Positions 32,591-46,789 of a stretch of 64,000 bases of DNA are shown piece after piece. The notes beneath the pieces were generated by a model. That model did not search any database, was not told where the DNA came from, and was given only the letters and a program-made list of their open reading frames with translations. The position numbers were made by a program, and so were the translations under genes. Positions within the stretch are counted from its first letter, which is position 1. Every line of letters begins with the position of its first letter. Origin of the DNA: Volutella citrinella (Eukaryota; Ascomycota; Sordariomycetes; Hypocreales; Nectriaceae); assembly GCA_034401135.1 (NCBI GenBank), contig JAWZSP010000016.1, positions 1-64,000 on the forward strand. The letters run 5' to 3'.

Positions 32591-34855
32591 ATGAAAAAAA
32601 TTTTAATTACTTTATGAAAAAATATAGAAAATATAATTATGGCTTTGATTAGAAATTTTACAGGTTTAAACCATAGAGAGGTTTTAAGCCTATATTCTTT
32701 CAATAATAAATTTAAAATTTATAAATCATATAAATGGTTTAACTTAAAGAGATATAAACAATTAATTGAATGAACAATTAAAATAATATTGTTTATCTCT
32801 TTCTTTAGTATAATTTCTATATATATAGAAATCGAAATACCACCTAACCTAGAACAACATAAAAATATGTTGTCTTTGGATTTTAGGGATTCAATTATAG
32901 AAACACTAGGAACTATAAAAGCATCAAATTCCGTACGTGTTCTAACTTTCATATTAATATATGGAAATTTACTAAGTATAAATATGGGAATAATATTTAT
33001 AAAATTCTTTATACAGAATACCTGCTTATTTATTTTATTATTTTTAAGCTGAAATTTCATAATAACATTTATGGACCAATTTATACAAAAGCATGTAAAC
33101 ATAACTAAATTTATTAGTCAATTTTTACATAAGTTTCCTTTTGATTGAGTATATTCCAATTCAGGCATATCTTTTCTAAAAGTAAAAAGTATTATTATGA
33201 ATATTCTATTTATAATGTTTATTTATCTATTTATAAGAATGATTTTATACAATGTAGGTAGTTTTTTATTAAATAATCCAGATGTTCATGATTATACTGC
33301 CTGTGGTTTAATAATGTTATTATTTTTACCTTTATCTTTATACTTGTTTAATATATTAACCAAACTTTTAAAAAAAAAGAAGTTAATGGATGAAGATTAT
33401 TTATTCCATAATGAATTTGTAGTAAAAGGAGTAAACCTCTGTACAATATCTATTATTATAATTATAAATTTATTAAAAAATTATAATTTATTATTTTTTA
33501 GTATATGCGTGTTAATTTTATTGGTTTTTATGTATCTTCTAACGGAAGAAAAAATGCAATATTTTTGAATTTCTTATATAAATAGTAACAAGTTTATTCA
33601 GTCTACACTACAGGCAAAATTACCCTTTATGGATTTCGTATACACAGCCGCTAGTTTATGTGGAGCAATAGCGTTAATGGATCCCCCTAGTATTAATCTT
33701 GACGAAATGGTGACGGGATATAGAAAAACAACTACTATTAGTGGTTGTGAAAATATTTATGATTATGGGGATAGAATAAATATTCAAAAATCATTTATAA
33801 ATGATAATGATTTTATTAAATTGCAAAAAACAACACTTCATCACCTAAATACCGGACAGAGAGGGGGAATTCCTGATTATAACCATATGTCAATGTTTAA
33901 AAGCGATAAATTCATAGGGTATACCCTTAAGCCTTATGGGTGTAATATTAAGAAACCCGTGATTATGGTTATAAAAGATATTAATTCTAGCACTCTAAAA
34001 TATTCTCCTAGTTTATTTAAAGATAATTTTGCAAAAGTTAGTGCAGATCTTAAAAATAAATATGGAATATTTATAGAGAATTCATCAAAATATAGATCTT
34101 TGATATTATTAACTCAACGAATAGATATTGGAGATTCTTGTGCTAAGATTTGAAGACCTCTTTCTTATTACCATAGCCCTTCTACTCTTGAAAAATTTGT
34201 GTGAGATCGTGCCCTTAATATGGTTGTAGATCAGGAGCCTCCTGAAAATACTTATATAAGATATGGAGATTTTGAAATAAAAAGTCGTGTATTATATGAA
34301 TGTAGGAATGTAACTGCTAAAGTTATAGCGAAAACAGACCCTCAAGATATAAGAGGCTTTAATCAAGCAGCTAAAATGCTTTGTCGTTATAAGATGTTAG
34401 AATTATTTAATAAACCCGGTTTAGATCCAAAGAGTACTTTCGTGGAGAGCTATAATAAAAATTGCATGGTAGGATACATAAACTACCCAAATAAAAAAAT
34501 TTATGTAAATTTTGAGTATCTTGATCCAAGTTCGGAAAAATTCGACTATCAGCATAATAAGTTAGATATGGCTAGAGAAACTTTAGTTGAAAAAGTAAGC
34601 CAAGAAAGGGGCAACTCTTCAATAATTTATTTATTTAATGTGGATAAAACCGCATTTTCAATGCATACCATTGAATCGAGAGATAATAAATTATATAATA
34701 TAATTGATGAATCTAATTTCCTTGATCTTAATCTAAATAACATACATATTATTAATAAAAGTAGTTACTATGTCCATGGTGAAAGAGATGTTATTTCAAT
34801 ATTTAAATTATTAAATAAATTTGAATCACAAAGTGAACTTAATAAAAAAAAATAA
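32591..34855 (+). CDS. orfC: 754-aa membrane protein of unknown function
   Basis: With TGA=Trp one frame runs from ATG 32591 to TAA 34853-34855. It is the cleanest member of the three-ORF family. A basic N-terminal segment of about 65 residues is followed by several membrane helices (about residues 66-85, 115-160, 200-225, 235-255 and 284-310). NEFVVKGVNL is at 274-283, VYTAASLCGAIALM precedes the soluble domain, and KYGIF...LILLTQ leads into W521-R-P-L-S-Y. The C-terminus contains Y702-N-I-I-D and ends KKK. Function is unknown; the membrane layout suggests the inner membrane. It uses a TGG Trp codon at 32735 as well as TGA. It begins 47 bp after trnK. Confidence 0.75.
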
Positions 34856-35316
34856 TTTATTCATTAATCTTCCAGCGATTTTATTAAAGCTTTTTAAGGG
34901 GGGTATGTTTTAATAGGTAGATTAACCAGCTTTTTTACAAAAACCTTTGTAAAAAAATAAACAATGTCTATTAATATACCAAATAATCCATATTTATTAA
35001 AAAGTTTACTTAGATCTAATAGAAATATTCATTAATTGTTTTTAATTAAAAAATAGTGCTAAAAATATATTACATTTTTAATTATTCACAGACTTTATTT
35101 TTTTTTGTATAATCTTTTATCCATGTATAGGTAGGAATTATTTTCAGTTAGTTTTAATATAACGTAAAACTAATTTTAAGGGCTGAGTGTACATAGAAAA
35201 CTTTTCTATTAAATATAGGTTCTAACCAAGGAAGTTCTATAAAACTATGATTAATTATAAATAATTTAAAAAACTTAATTCAATAGAAATTTAAGTAAAA
35301 AATTATGTATAATTAA
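34856..35316 (+). other. Noncoding spacer orfC-trnL(tag)
   Basis: This 461-bp A+T-rich spacer contains one perfect hairpin (34931-34956) and a 23-codon mini-ORF starting at ATG 34964 (MSINIPNNPYLLKSL...) that I cannot support as a gene. It may be decayed remnant of the accessory ORF region. Confidence 0.55.
34931..34956 (+). terminator. Perfect 11-bp hairpin downstream of orfC
   Basis: TTTTTTACAAA (34931-34941) pairs with TTTGTAAAAAA (34946-34956) around AACC. It is placed 75 bp after the orfC stop, fitting a 3'-end or RNA-stability element. Confidence 0.5.
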
Positions 35317-35398
35317 GCAGGTATGCTGAAATTGGCAAACAGGGCCGCCTTAGGAGCGGTTGGCGAAAGCCTTACAAGTTCAAGTCTTGTTACCTGTA
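35317..35398 (+). tRNA. trnL(tag): tRNA-Leu (anticodon TAG)
   Basis: Acceptor GCAGGTA/TACCTGT, anticodon arm GCCGC-CTTAGGA-GCGGT (TAG, CUN codons) and a long variable arm are seen. Confidence 0.92.
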
Positions 35399-35465
35399 GA
35401 GATAACTCAATTTAGTTATCTTTTATAAAATATTGAAAATAGAAAAATGAAAAACCAGTATTTAA

Positions 35466-35537
35466 TCTCGGATCGACTAATGGGTAGGTCACGGATTTTT
35501 GATGTCTACAGTGAGTGTTCGAATCACTCTCCGAGAA
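35466..35537 (+). tRNA. trnQ(ttg): tRNA-Gln (anticodon TTG)
   Basis: Acceptor TCTCGGA/TCCGAGA and anticodon loop TTTTGAT give TTG; T-arm GAGTG-TTCGAAT-CACTC. Confidence 0.88.
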
Positions 35538-35561
35538 TAGATATACAGTCTAAACTAAAAA

Positions 35562-35635
35562 GGTAAATGTAGTTCAATCGGTGGAACGACTACTTGTGGC
35601 GTAGTATGCTCTCAGTTCAAGTCTGAGCTTTTACC
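35562..35635 (+). tRNA. trnH(gtg): tRNA-His (anticodon GTG)
   Basis: Anticodon arm ACTAC-TTGTGGC-GTAGT gives GTG. The extra 5' G opposite C73, the hallmark of tRNA-His, is encoded. Confidence 0.9.
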
Positions 35636-35670
35636 CTCAGAGTTAATACTCTTAAATTTTTATTGAATTT

Positions 35671-35741
35671 GCCTAGGTAGTTTAAAGGTAAAACCCCAAT
35701 TTCATGCATTGGCGATGAGAATTCGATTTTCTCCCAAGGCT
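35671..35741 (+). tRNA. trnM(cat): tRNA-Met (anticodon CAT), third CAT tRNA
   Basis: Acceptor GCCTAGG/CCAAGGC (one A-A), anticodon arm CCAAT-TTCATGC-ATTGG give CAT. It is 40 bp upstream of nad2. Confidence 0.88.
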
Positions 35742-35781
35742 GGTATTACATGTAAATATGTAATACTTTTTAATCAAAGCC

Positions 35782-37479
35782 ATGATTATACTTTCTATAT
35801 TATCTCTCTTATTAAGCAACGCCGTCACCCATAGACGAGATATATCAATACTATTTAATAGAATAGCGATATTAATTTTAACCTATTGTATCTTATTGGA
35901 TATTTCTTCTTTATCTATAATTAGTAAAGGAGTAGGTTTACATGGTGGTTTATTATTTATTAATAATATCACACAAATATTTCATATTTTCATATTTTCA
36001 ATTAGTATATTAATACTTCAATTGACTAGTTTTTATCCTAGAAAAGTCTGAGTTTCAGAACATTCATCTTTAAAAGATTTATTGTTACATAGATTTGTTT
36101 ATTACAATACTAAAATAATAAATAAAATGGGAGAACATTTAAAAATTATAGAATATCCTTTAATTATTTTATTTATTATAACTGGAGCAGTATTATTAAT
36201 GTCAACTAATGATTTAATATCCGTATTTCTTTCTATAGAATTACAGAGTTACGGTTTATATATATTAAGTACTATTTATAGAAATTCTGAATTATCAACT
36301 ACAGGTGGATTAATTTACTTTTTATTAGGGGGATTAAGTTCATGTTTCATTTTATTAGGAACTGCTTTATTATATGCTAATTCAGGTACAACTAGCTTAG
36401 ATGGTTTATATATTATTACTAGTATAAGTGATGTTAGCGCGTCACAAGCTATCAGTACAAATTTTTGATATTCTCCTTATTATATAAATCTATCTCTAGT
36501 TTTATTTAGTATAGGGTTCTTATTTAAAGTAAGTGCTGCACCATTTCATTTCTGATCACCTGATGTTTATGATGCTATTCCTACTATAGTAACAACATTT
36601 GTAGCAATAATTGCAAAAATATCTATATTTATTTTATTATTACATTTAGTATATTATACTAACAATAGTTTTTCAATACAAGCTAATGGAGGTACAAGTT
36701 GAACATTTATTTTATTAATTAGTTCAATATTCTCATTAATTATAGGAACTGTAGTAGGTTTGACTCAATTTAGAATAAAAAGATTATTTGCTTATAGTAC
36801 TATATCACATGTAGGATTCTTACTTTTAGCTTTAAGTATATCTAGTGTTGAATCAACTCAAGCTTTTATGTTTTACTTAACACAGTATTCTATCAGTAAC
36901 TTAAATGCATTTATGATATTAATAGCTATAGGATTCTCTTTATATTGCTATGTTAGTGAAAATAAAGAACATGAAGAATTAGTAGATAAAACTAATTCAC
37001 CAATACAATTAGTTAGTCAATTAAAAGGTTATTTCTATATAAATCCAATATTGGCTATAAGTTTAGCTATTACTATTTTCTCATTTGCAGGAGTACCACC
37101 TTTAGTAGGATTCTTTGGTAAACAAATGGTATTAAGTGCAGCTTTAGATAAAGGCTTAATATTCTTATCACTAGTTGCAATATTAACTAGTGTTATAGGA
37201 GGTATATATTATTTAGGTATAGTAAAAGAAATATTCTTCAGCTTACCTGAATATAAAATAAATCCTTTATTAGAGAATTTAGAATTAAAAGCTAATGTTT
37301 TAGACAATAACAGTAAATTAGTAAGAAAACTTAATTTTAACTATAAAAATATAACTATATCAAGTCCAATTTCTTTTGTTATTTCTACAATAACACTTGT
37401 TATATTATTATTTTTATTTATGAACAAAGAATGACTAAGCATGGGTACCATATTGGTACAAATTCTATTTAATAATTAA
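35782..37479 (+). CDS. nad2: NADH dehydrogenase subunit 2
   Basis: This 565-residue antiporter-like membrane subunit of complex I (NuoN family) takes part in proton pumping. The N-terminus [20 protein letters not shown] is typical of fungal Nad2, and the conserved [20 protein letters not shown] loop and [15 protein letters not shown] helix are present. It ends TAA at 37477-37479 and the ATG of nad3 follows with no gap. No intron is present. Trp residues are TGA-coded. Confidence 0.97.
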
Positions 37480-37893
37480 ATGAGTGGTATGACTTTTCTT
37501 TTTGTATTTGTAACTATTATTGCAATACTTTTTCTAGTACTTAATTTTGTACTTGCTCCCCATAACCCTTATCAAGAAAAATATAGTATATTTGAATGTG
37601 GTTTTCATAGTTTCTTGGGGCAAAATAGAACTCAATTCGGTGTAAAATTCTTTATATTTGCTTTAGTTTACTTATTATTAGATTTAGAAATTTTAGTGAT
37701 TTACCCTTATGGTATGAGCGTATACGATAATGGTATATATGGATTAATTGTTGTACTTATATTTATAGGTATAATTACCGCCGGGTTTGTATTTGAACTA
37801 GGTAAAGGGGCATTAAAAATTGATAGTAGACAATCTAGTAATTATTTTTACAAATCAAAAAAATTTATTAATATGTTCAGTGAACATAAATAA
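37480..37893 (+). CDS. nad3: NADH dehydrogenase subunit 3 (intact copy)
   Basis: This is the complete 137-residue gene spanning the unit junction. It carries the YECG-like loop as YSIFECGFHSF, with the cysteine whose exposure marks the deactive state of complex I in other organisms, and the LLLDLEIL helix. Start ATG 37480 touches the nad2 stop. The last 250 bases are the copy of the partial gene at the window start. Confidence 0.97.
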   Translation: MSGMTFLFVFVTIIAILFLVLNFVLAPHNPYQEKYSIFECGFHSFLGQNRTQFGVKFFIFALVYLLLDLEILVIYPYGMSVYDNGIYGLIVVLIFIGIITAGFVFELGKGALKIDSRQSSNYFYKSKKFINMFSEHK

Positions 37894-38109
37894 TTTATAA
37901 TTAAATCAACAGATTACTTAGAGTAAATCGTTAGGAAATATGTACTATATACATATTGGTCCGCTAAATCTAGCATTAACATAATTCGTGAATTTTATAT
38001 TCTAACCCCAGTTTGTCTCATTAAGCAAGATATATAGACTGGTCAGTAACAGGGAGTTAATCATTCATTATTGAAAAAATGTAAGTTCCCAATTCAGCTT
38101 TTTTTTTAA

Positions 38110-38343
<234 letters not shown>

Positions 38344-38657
38344 TTAATAAGTTACGTATTATATTTTGACTATTTATCTATTTGTATTTATATATTTTAG
38401 TTAAATATATGAACAAATTCTTACTATAGTTTATATAGTTTATCTTGATTTCACTACGATATTTTTATATTCTTAGATAAATAAAAAAAAATGTAAAAAA
38501 AAATAAAAGTACATATATTGAAAGCAGCTATATAGCTAATATTATGTACTTTTAGGTTTACGATCGTCACAATTCTATTATAATATTTATTAAACTAATT
38601 CTAACAGGAAAGCGTAGTAAATTTATAATTAGAAATTTTATTTCAAATTATATACAA

Positions 38658-39422
38658 ATGAAAAATTTATTTAATACAATTTGTGCAAACTATGCACTTA
38701 ATTTTGATGCACCTTTACCTTGAGGTATCTACTTCCAAGATAGTGCTACTCCACAAATGGAAGGATTAGTGGAACTTCATGATAATATTATGTATTATTT
38801 AGTGTTAATTTTATTCGCCGTAAGTTGAATATTATTTTCTATAATAAGAAACTTTGCACACAATAAAACACAAATATCACATAAATACTTAAATCATGGA
38901 ACTTTAATTGAATTAATATGAACTATAACACCAGCTGTTATATTAATATTAATTGCTTTCCCTTCATTCAAATTATTATATTTAATGGATGAAGTTAATG
39001 ACCCATCTATGACTATTTTAGCTGAAGGTCACCAATGATATTGAAGTTATCAATATCCAGATTTTATAGATTCTAACGAAGAATTTATAGAATTTGATTC
39101 TTATATTGTTCCAGATTCTGACTTAGAAGAAGGAGGATTAAGAATGTTAGAAGTTGATAATAGAGTTATTGTACCTGAATTAACTCATATTAGATTTGTT
39201 ATTACAGCAGGAGATGTTATACATTCTTTCGCTGTACCTTCTTTAGGTATAAAATGTGATGCTTACCCAGGTAGATTAAATCAAGTGTCAGTATTTATAA
39301 ACAGAGAAGGAGTATTCTATGGACAATGTTCAGAAATATGTGGAATATTACACAGTTCAATGCCTATCGTTATCGAATCTGTAAATATTGATAAATTCGT
39401 TCATTGATTATATTCTGTTTAA
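38658..39422 (+). CDS. cox2: Cytochrome c oxidase subunit 2, second pass
   Basis: This duplicates 1015-1779; the CuA motif and TGA Trp codons are unchanged. Confidence 0.95.
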
Positions 39423-39638
39423 TCCATGGTATGCATCTAAATATTAAATATATATTCAATACAAAATTGTTATGTATACTAATAAAGATTACCATACAAG
39501 CATGTGTAATTAAACTAGAATTAAGATAGAGTTATACGAAAAATGGAATATGCTTTACTTGAAGTAGTTTAACGTTAAACTACTTCGCAAGCTATATTTT
39601 TCAATAGCCTAAGTTATAATTTTATATATTATAGCTAA

Positions 39639-39709
39639 GGGATATTAGTTTAAAGGTAAAACACGATGTTACGGCCATCATAATTGTAGTTCAAATCTAC
39701 AATATCTCT
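39639..39709 (+). tRNA. trnR(acg): tRNA-Arg (ACG), second pass
   Basis: Copy of 1996-2066. Confidence 0.9.
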
Positions 39710-39922
39710 AGTATAGTTAAACTATACTAATAAAAATCAGGAAATTTTTTTTACTTATATACTATAAATTATATAATTCGCTTATAATAACTTGCAAATA
39801 ATAAAACAACTTGCGCAATACGCAATGCGTAACGCGTAGCTGTAAAATGGGCCAAGTTTGTTTATAAGTAAATAAGAAGCCTGTATCGAATAATTAGAAG
39901 TTTTAGTAGCAAAGCTCGAATC

Positions 39923-40192
39923 ATGAATTTAACTTTAGTACTTTTTTTAATAGGAATCTTAGGGTTCGTATTTAATAGAAAAAATATTATATTAATGCTT
40001 ATTTCTATAGAAATAATGCTATTATCTATTACATTCTTAATATTGGTAAGTTCTGTTAATATCGATGATATTATCGGACAAACATATGCTATATATATTA
40101 TAGTTGTTGCAGGAGCAGAATCTGCTATAGGTTTAGCTATTTTAGTAGCTTTTTATAGATTAAGAGGAAGTATTGCAATAGAATATAAATAA
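39923..40192 (+). CDS. nad4L: NADH dehydrogenase subunit 4L, second pass
   Basis: Copy of 2280-2549, with the same one-base overlap with nad5. Confidence 0.95.
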   Translation: MNLTLVLFLIGILGFVFNRKNIILMLISIEIMLLSITFLILVSSVNIDDIIGQTYAIYIIVVAGAESAIGLAILVAFYRLRGSIAIEYK

Positions 40193-42183
40193 TGTATTTA
40201 AGTATAATTATATTACCTTTATTAGGTTCAATAGTATCCGGTTTTTTTGGTAGAAAAGTCGGTGTAACAGGTAGTCGTATTTTAGGTTGTTTAAGTATAT
40301 TAACAACTACAATATTGGCTATAGTTAGTTTTTTTGAAGTAGGATTTAATAATAATCCTATTTCAATAAATTTATTTAAATGATTAGATAACGAATCATT
40401 TAATATGGTATGAAACTTTCAATTTGATAGTTTAACAGTTTCAATGTTAATACCTGTATTAATAATTAGTTCTTTAGTTCATTTTTATTCAATAGGGTAT
40501 ATGAGTCATGATCCTCACAATCAAAGATTCTTCAGTTATTTAAGTTTATTTACTTTTATGATGATAATTTTAGTAACAGGTAATAATTACTTATTAATGT
40601 TTGTAGGATGAGAAGGTGTTGGAGTTTGTTCATATTTATTAGTTAGTTTCTGATTCACTAGAATAGCTGCTAATCAAAGTTCTCTGTCTGCTTTCTTAAC
40701 TAATAGAGTTGGGGATGCTTTCTTAATGATAGGAATGTTTATTATATTATGATCTTTAGGAAATTTAGATTATAGCGTAGTGTTTTCATTAGCTCCCTAT
40801 ATTAATGAAAATGTTATTACTATTATAGGTATATGTTTATTAATAGGAGCTATGGCAAAAAGTTCTCAAGTAGGTTTACATATATGATTACCTATGGCTA
40901 TGGAAGGACCTACACCTGTCTCTGCGTTAATACACGCAGCTACAATGGTTACTGCTGGAGTATATTTATTAATACGTTCATCTCCGTTAATAGAATACAG
41001 TTCAACAGTATTATTAATATGTCTATGATTAGGTGCTATTACAACTGTATTTAGTTCTCTTATAGGATTATTCCAACAAGATATTAAGAAAATTATTGCT
41101 TATTCTACTATGAGTCAACTAGGTATGATGGTGATAGCTATAGGTTTATCTTCTTATAATGTTGCTTTATTCCATTTAATAAATCACGCCTTCTATAAAG
41201 GATTATTATTCTTAGGGGCTGGGGCTGTAATACACGCAGTAGCAGATAATCAAGATTTAAGAAAATATGGTGGATTAATCTCATTCTTACCTTTAACTTA
41301 TTCTGTTATATTAATAGCTAGTCTTAGCTTAGTAGCTTTCCCATTTATGACAGGATTTTATAGTAAAGATTTTATATTAGAATCTGCATATGGTCAATAT
41401 CATTTTAGTAGTATAAACGTTTATGTTATTGCTGTAATAGGTGCTATATTTACAACATTGTATTCTGTTAAAGTTATTTATTTAACTTTCTTGACTAGCC
41501 CTAATGGTCCTGTAAATTCATACAGAAATGCTCATGAAAGTGATATATTTATTAGCTTACCTTTAGTAGTATTAGCTATTTTCTCTATATACTTTGGTTA
41601 TATAACTAGAGATATATTTATAGGTTTAGGATCAGGATTCTTTACAGATAATAGTATATTTATCCACCCTGTTCATGAAATAATGATTGATACAGAATTT
41701 GGTGTACCTACTATATTCAAATTAATACCGTTTATATTGACAGTTTCATTTTCAGCATTAGCTATTATATATTCAGAATTTATGCCTAATTTGGTATCTA
41801 ATTTTAAATTGTCAAATTTAGGTTATTATATATATGGTTTTTTCAACCAACGTTTCTTAGTAGAATTCTTCTATAATAAATATATAGTTAATTCAGTATT
41901 AGAAATAGGAGGTCAAACTACAAAAGTTTTAGATAAAGGTAGTATAGAATCAGTAGGTCCTTACGGGTTTGGTGTACTATTAACTAAATCAAGTAAGTTA
42001 ATTTCTAGTTTAAGTAATGGAATTGTAACTAACTACGCCCTTTATATATTAATTGGAGTTTGTTTCTACTTATCTATATTTACTTTTGTACCTGTAGTTT
42101 CAGATACAGTAAATTCTATTACAATATCATGTATTGCGATATTATTACTTCTAAATGTAAATACAAATACTAAAAATAATTAA
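40192..42183 (+). CDS. nad5: NADH dehydrogenase subunit 5, second pass
   Basis: Copy of 2549-4540, 663 residues with TGA=Trp. Confidence 0.95.
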
Positions 42184-42574
42184 AGTAGAGTGGCCAGGGG
42201 GCTGGCTATCGAGGGAATATTATATAGTATATTACACTAATTTTAATATAATTAATATATTAAACTAAAAAAATATGCCATACATTGATAGTATAATTAA
42301 ATCTGCAAGATTTAATCTAGTGAAGGCGAAGTGCGAAGCGTAGCTTCACGTATATTTTAAAATCTCATTAGCCCTAAGGGCTAGCTTATTTATTGTAAGC
42401 TATTTAGTTAAAATCTAAAATGAGATAAGATTATATTAATAGTATTGTAAATTTTACAGTTTAAGCGCATGCGCTAATTTTAAATAATTATATGTATTTT
42501 AATTTTTGTCCATTTTATGTTTAAAAATCATGAATAAATATATTTATATTATCCTTTTAAATAAAAATACCCAT

Positions 42575-43741
42575 ATGAGAATATTTAAAAATCATCCTTT
42601 ATTAAAATTAATGAATTCATATGTTGTTGACGCATCACAACCAAGTAACATTAATTATTTATGAAATTTCGGATCTTTATTATTAGTTTGTTTAATAATA
42701 CAAATAGTTACAGGTGTAACTTTAGCTATGCATTATAACCCTTCTGTAGCAGAAGCCTTTAATTCTGTAGAACATATTATGCGTGATGTAAATAACGGGT
42801 GATTAGTTCGTTACTTACATAGTAATACTGCTTCAGCTTTCTTCTTCTTAGTTTACTTACACATGGGGAGAGGTATATACTATGCTTCTTACAGAGCTCC
42901 AAGATCATTAACATGAGTTTTAGGAGTAATAATCTTCTTAGTTATGATTATAACAGGTTTCCTGGGTTATGTTCTTCCTTACGGGCAAATGTCATTATGA
43001 GGTGCTACTGTTATTACTAACCTTATAAGTGCTGTACCTTGAATTGGACAAGATATAGTTGAATTTATTTGAGGAGGTTTCTCAGTTAATAATGCGACTT
43101 TAAACAGATTCTTTGCTTTACATTTCGTATTGCCTTTTGTATTAGTTGCATTAGTTTTAATGCATATCATAGCATTACATGATACAGCTGGATCAAGTAA
43201 CCCATTAGGTGTACCAGTATATTATGACAGAGTACCTATGGCTCCTTATTTCTTATTTAAAGATTTAATCACTATATTTATCTTCTTCTTTGTTTTAGGT
43301 ATCTTCGTATTCTTCTACCCTAATTTATTAGGTGATACAGATAACTATATAATGGCTAACCCTATGCAAACTCCACCTGCTATAGTACCAGAATGATACT
43401 TATTACCTTTCTATGCTATTTTAAGATCTATTCCTAATAAATTATTAGGAGTTGTAGCTATGGTGGCTGCTATTTTAATAATAATGGCTTTACCTTTAAC
43501 AGATCTAGGTTCAACTAAAGGTTTACAATTCAGACCTTTAAGTAAAATAGCATTCTACGTATTCTTAGTGAATTTTTTAATGTTAATGCAATTAGGAGCT
43601 AAACATGTTGAAACTCCATTTATAGAATTAGGACAAATAAGTACTGCTTTATATTTCGCACACTTCTTGGTTATATTACCTGGTATTAGTATATTAGAAA
43701 ATACTCTAATAGATTTAGATTTAGAAAAAAAAGATATATAA
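42575..43741 (+). CDS. cob: Cytochrome b, second pass
   Basis: Copy of 4932-6098; heme-ligand histidines unchanged. Confidence 0.95.
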
Positions 43742-43956
43742 TATCTATAAAGTTTATAGAACATATAATATAAAATATAAAGAATATGTGTTAGATAATA
43801 ACGCGATCTAGCTTAGCTTAGTTCGGGTTTAATGCTTTATGCTTTGCATTTTGCATCCGCATATTTTGTTCCAAAATTAGAATGTTTTATAAAGACTACT
43901 ATTATGTAGCTTGTGAAAATTAAGACAAAATCTCTTTGTATAAATTTTCATTACTA

Positions 43957-44031
43957 AAGATTATGTATGTAAACGGTTTTACACGATGATTGCAGATCAT
44001 TTGCTTGAGGTTCAATTCCTCCTTAATCTTA
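43957..44031 (+). tRNA. trnC(gca): tRNA-Cys (GCA), second pass
   Basis: Copy of 6314-6388. Confidence 0.88.
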
Positions 44032-44935
44032 ATAAACCTAACTTTATTTGATATAAGCTTATTAGTATAAAAGAAGTTTAATAAAACCTCTGGGCAGTAT
44101 AAATTTATGGTACGTTATGGAACGCAAGCTTATCTTTAAGTGAGTTTATGCACCCTAAAGTTACCAATAAATTGCTGATCATTTACCTTAACTAATATTT
44201 GTGAATATAAATAAGTTTTTAATTAAATATAAATAATTTATATAATTAGATAGGCTTAAATGTCCTATTATATGTAGTGAATAATATATTCCCGCCGGAG
44301 TCCCAAGTCCTACTATATAATTTAATGCTATGTGATATAATACACTATTAGCATCAAATTTAGCTTATGAAGGATATTTCATCCTAAAAAGCTAAATTAA
44401 CTTAACAAAATTAGCTAGTTAAGGGAGAAGGAAATACATACCATTTATCTAGCTAAATTTTTAGGTAGTAAACTATAAATGTTTAATTACAGAAGTCAAA
44501 GTATGACTATTTTTATTTAAAATAATATGACAGTACTGCAGATATGTATTATTTTTATTCATAATTCGTGGAATTTATTCCTAAGCTTATAAGCAGCTTA
44601 CAGCTTATAGGTAAGATATTATATAAATAGGGGGTTAAATATTATTTATAAAATATACATATGTTAATCTATGGATATTTATTATTTACCGTCTACCTCG
44701 ATTTACTCATCTTACCTCCATATCGCCTAATATAAGAATCAGTATTAAATTAATAGCTGGTATACTGAATTTAAGCAGTAGCATAGATTCGCTCTGTATA
44801 CCAGATAACCCTAAATTATTATATGAGAATATCATTTAATAAAATTACAATAAGAAATATATACTTATATAGTACTAAATTTTTTAAACTTTGTCTTTGG
44901 ACAATACAGTTTCTAACCTTAACTTAAAATCTCAA

Positions 44936-46528
<1,593 letters not shown>

Positions 46529-46718
46529 TTTTTATATAATATACTAAATAAATATTTATTTAGCTACTTAAATAGATCTTAATAAAAGTTCTATAATTCA
46601 GACGTAAGCCCGATAAAAATATAAAATATTATAGTTTAGCCTTCTCCCTTAAATTATGACAGTTTACCTCTATAGGTACAACCCTGATATATAATTATTG
46701 TTGAGTATCCTTATACTA

Positions 46719-46789
46719 GTCTCATTAGCTCAATGGTAGAGCAGAATACTTCTAATATTTAGATCCTAGTTCGAATCTGGGATGAGATA
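46719..46789 (+). tRNA. trnR(tct): tRNA-Arg (TCT), second pass
   Basis: Copy of 9076-9146. Confidence 0.92.

Noticed and set aside
32719..33102. Antisense 127-aa ORF opposite orfC
   Set aside because: It mirrors the hydrophobic part of orfC, and A+T-rich hydrophobic codons leave the complementary frame open by chance.
26168..34855. A patchwork of short hypothetical ORFs or a pseudogene graveyard
   Set aside because: The breaks are almost all TGA codons. Read with the mitochondrial code that the core genes demand, orfA and orfC are fully open, and only orfB has one frame change.
26168..34855. Integrated linear mitochondrial plasmid (DNA or RNA polymerase ORFs)
   Set aside because: No polymerase motifs (such as DxxSLYP or YGDTDS of family B polymerases) and no long terminal inverted repeats are visible.
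34964..35035. 23-codon ORF downstream of orfC as a gene
   Set aside because: It is too short and A+T-rich to distinguish from chance, with no recognisable family.
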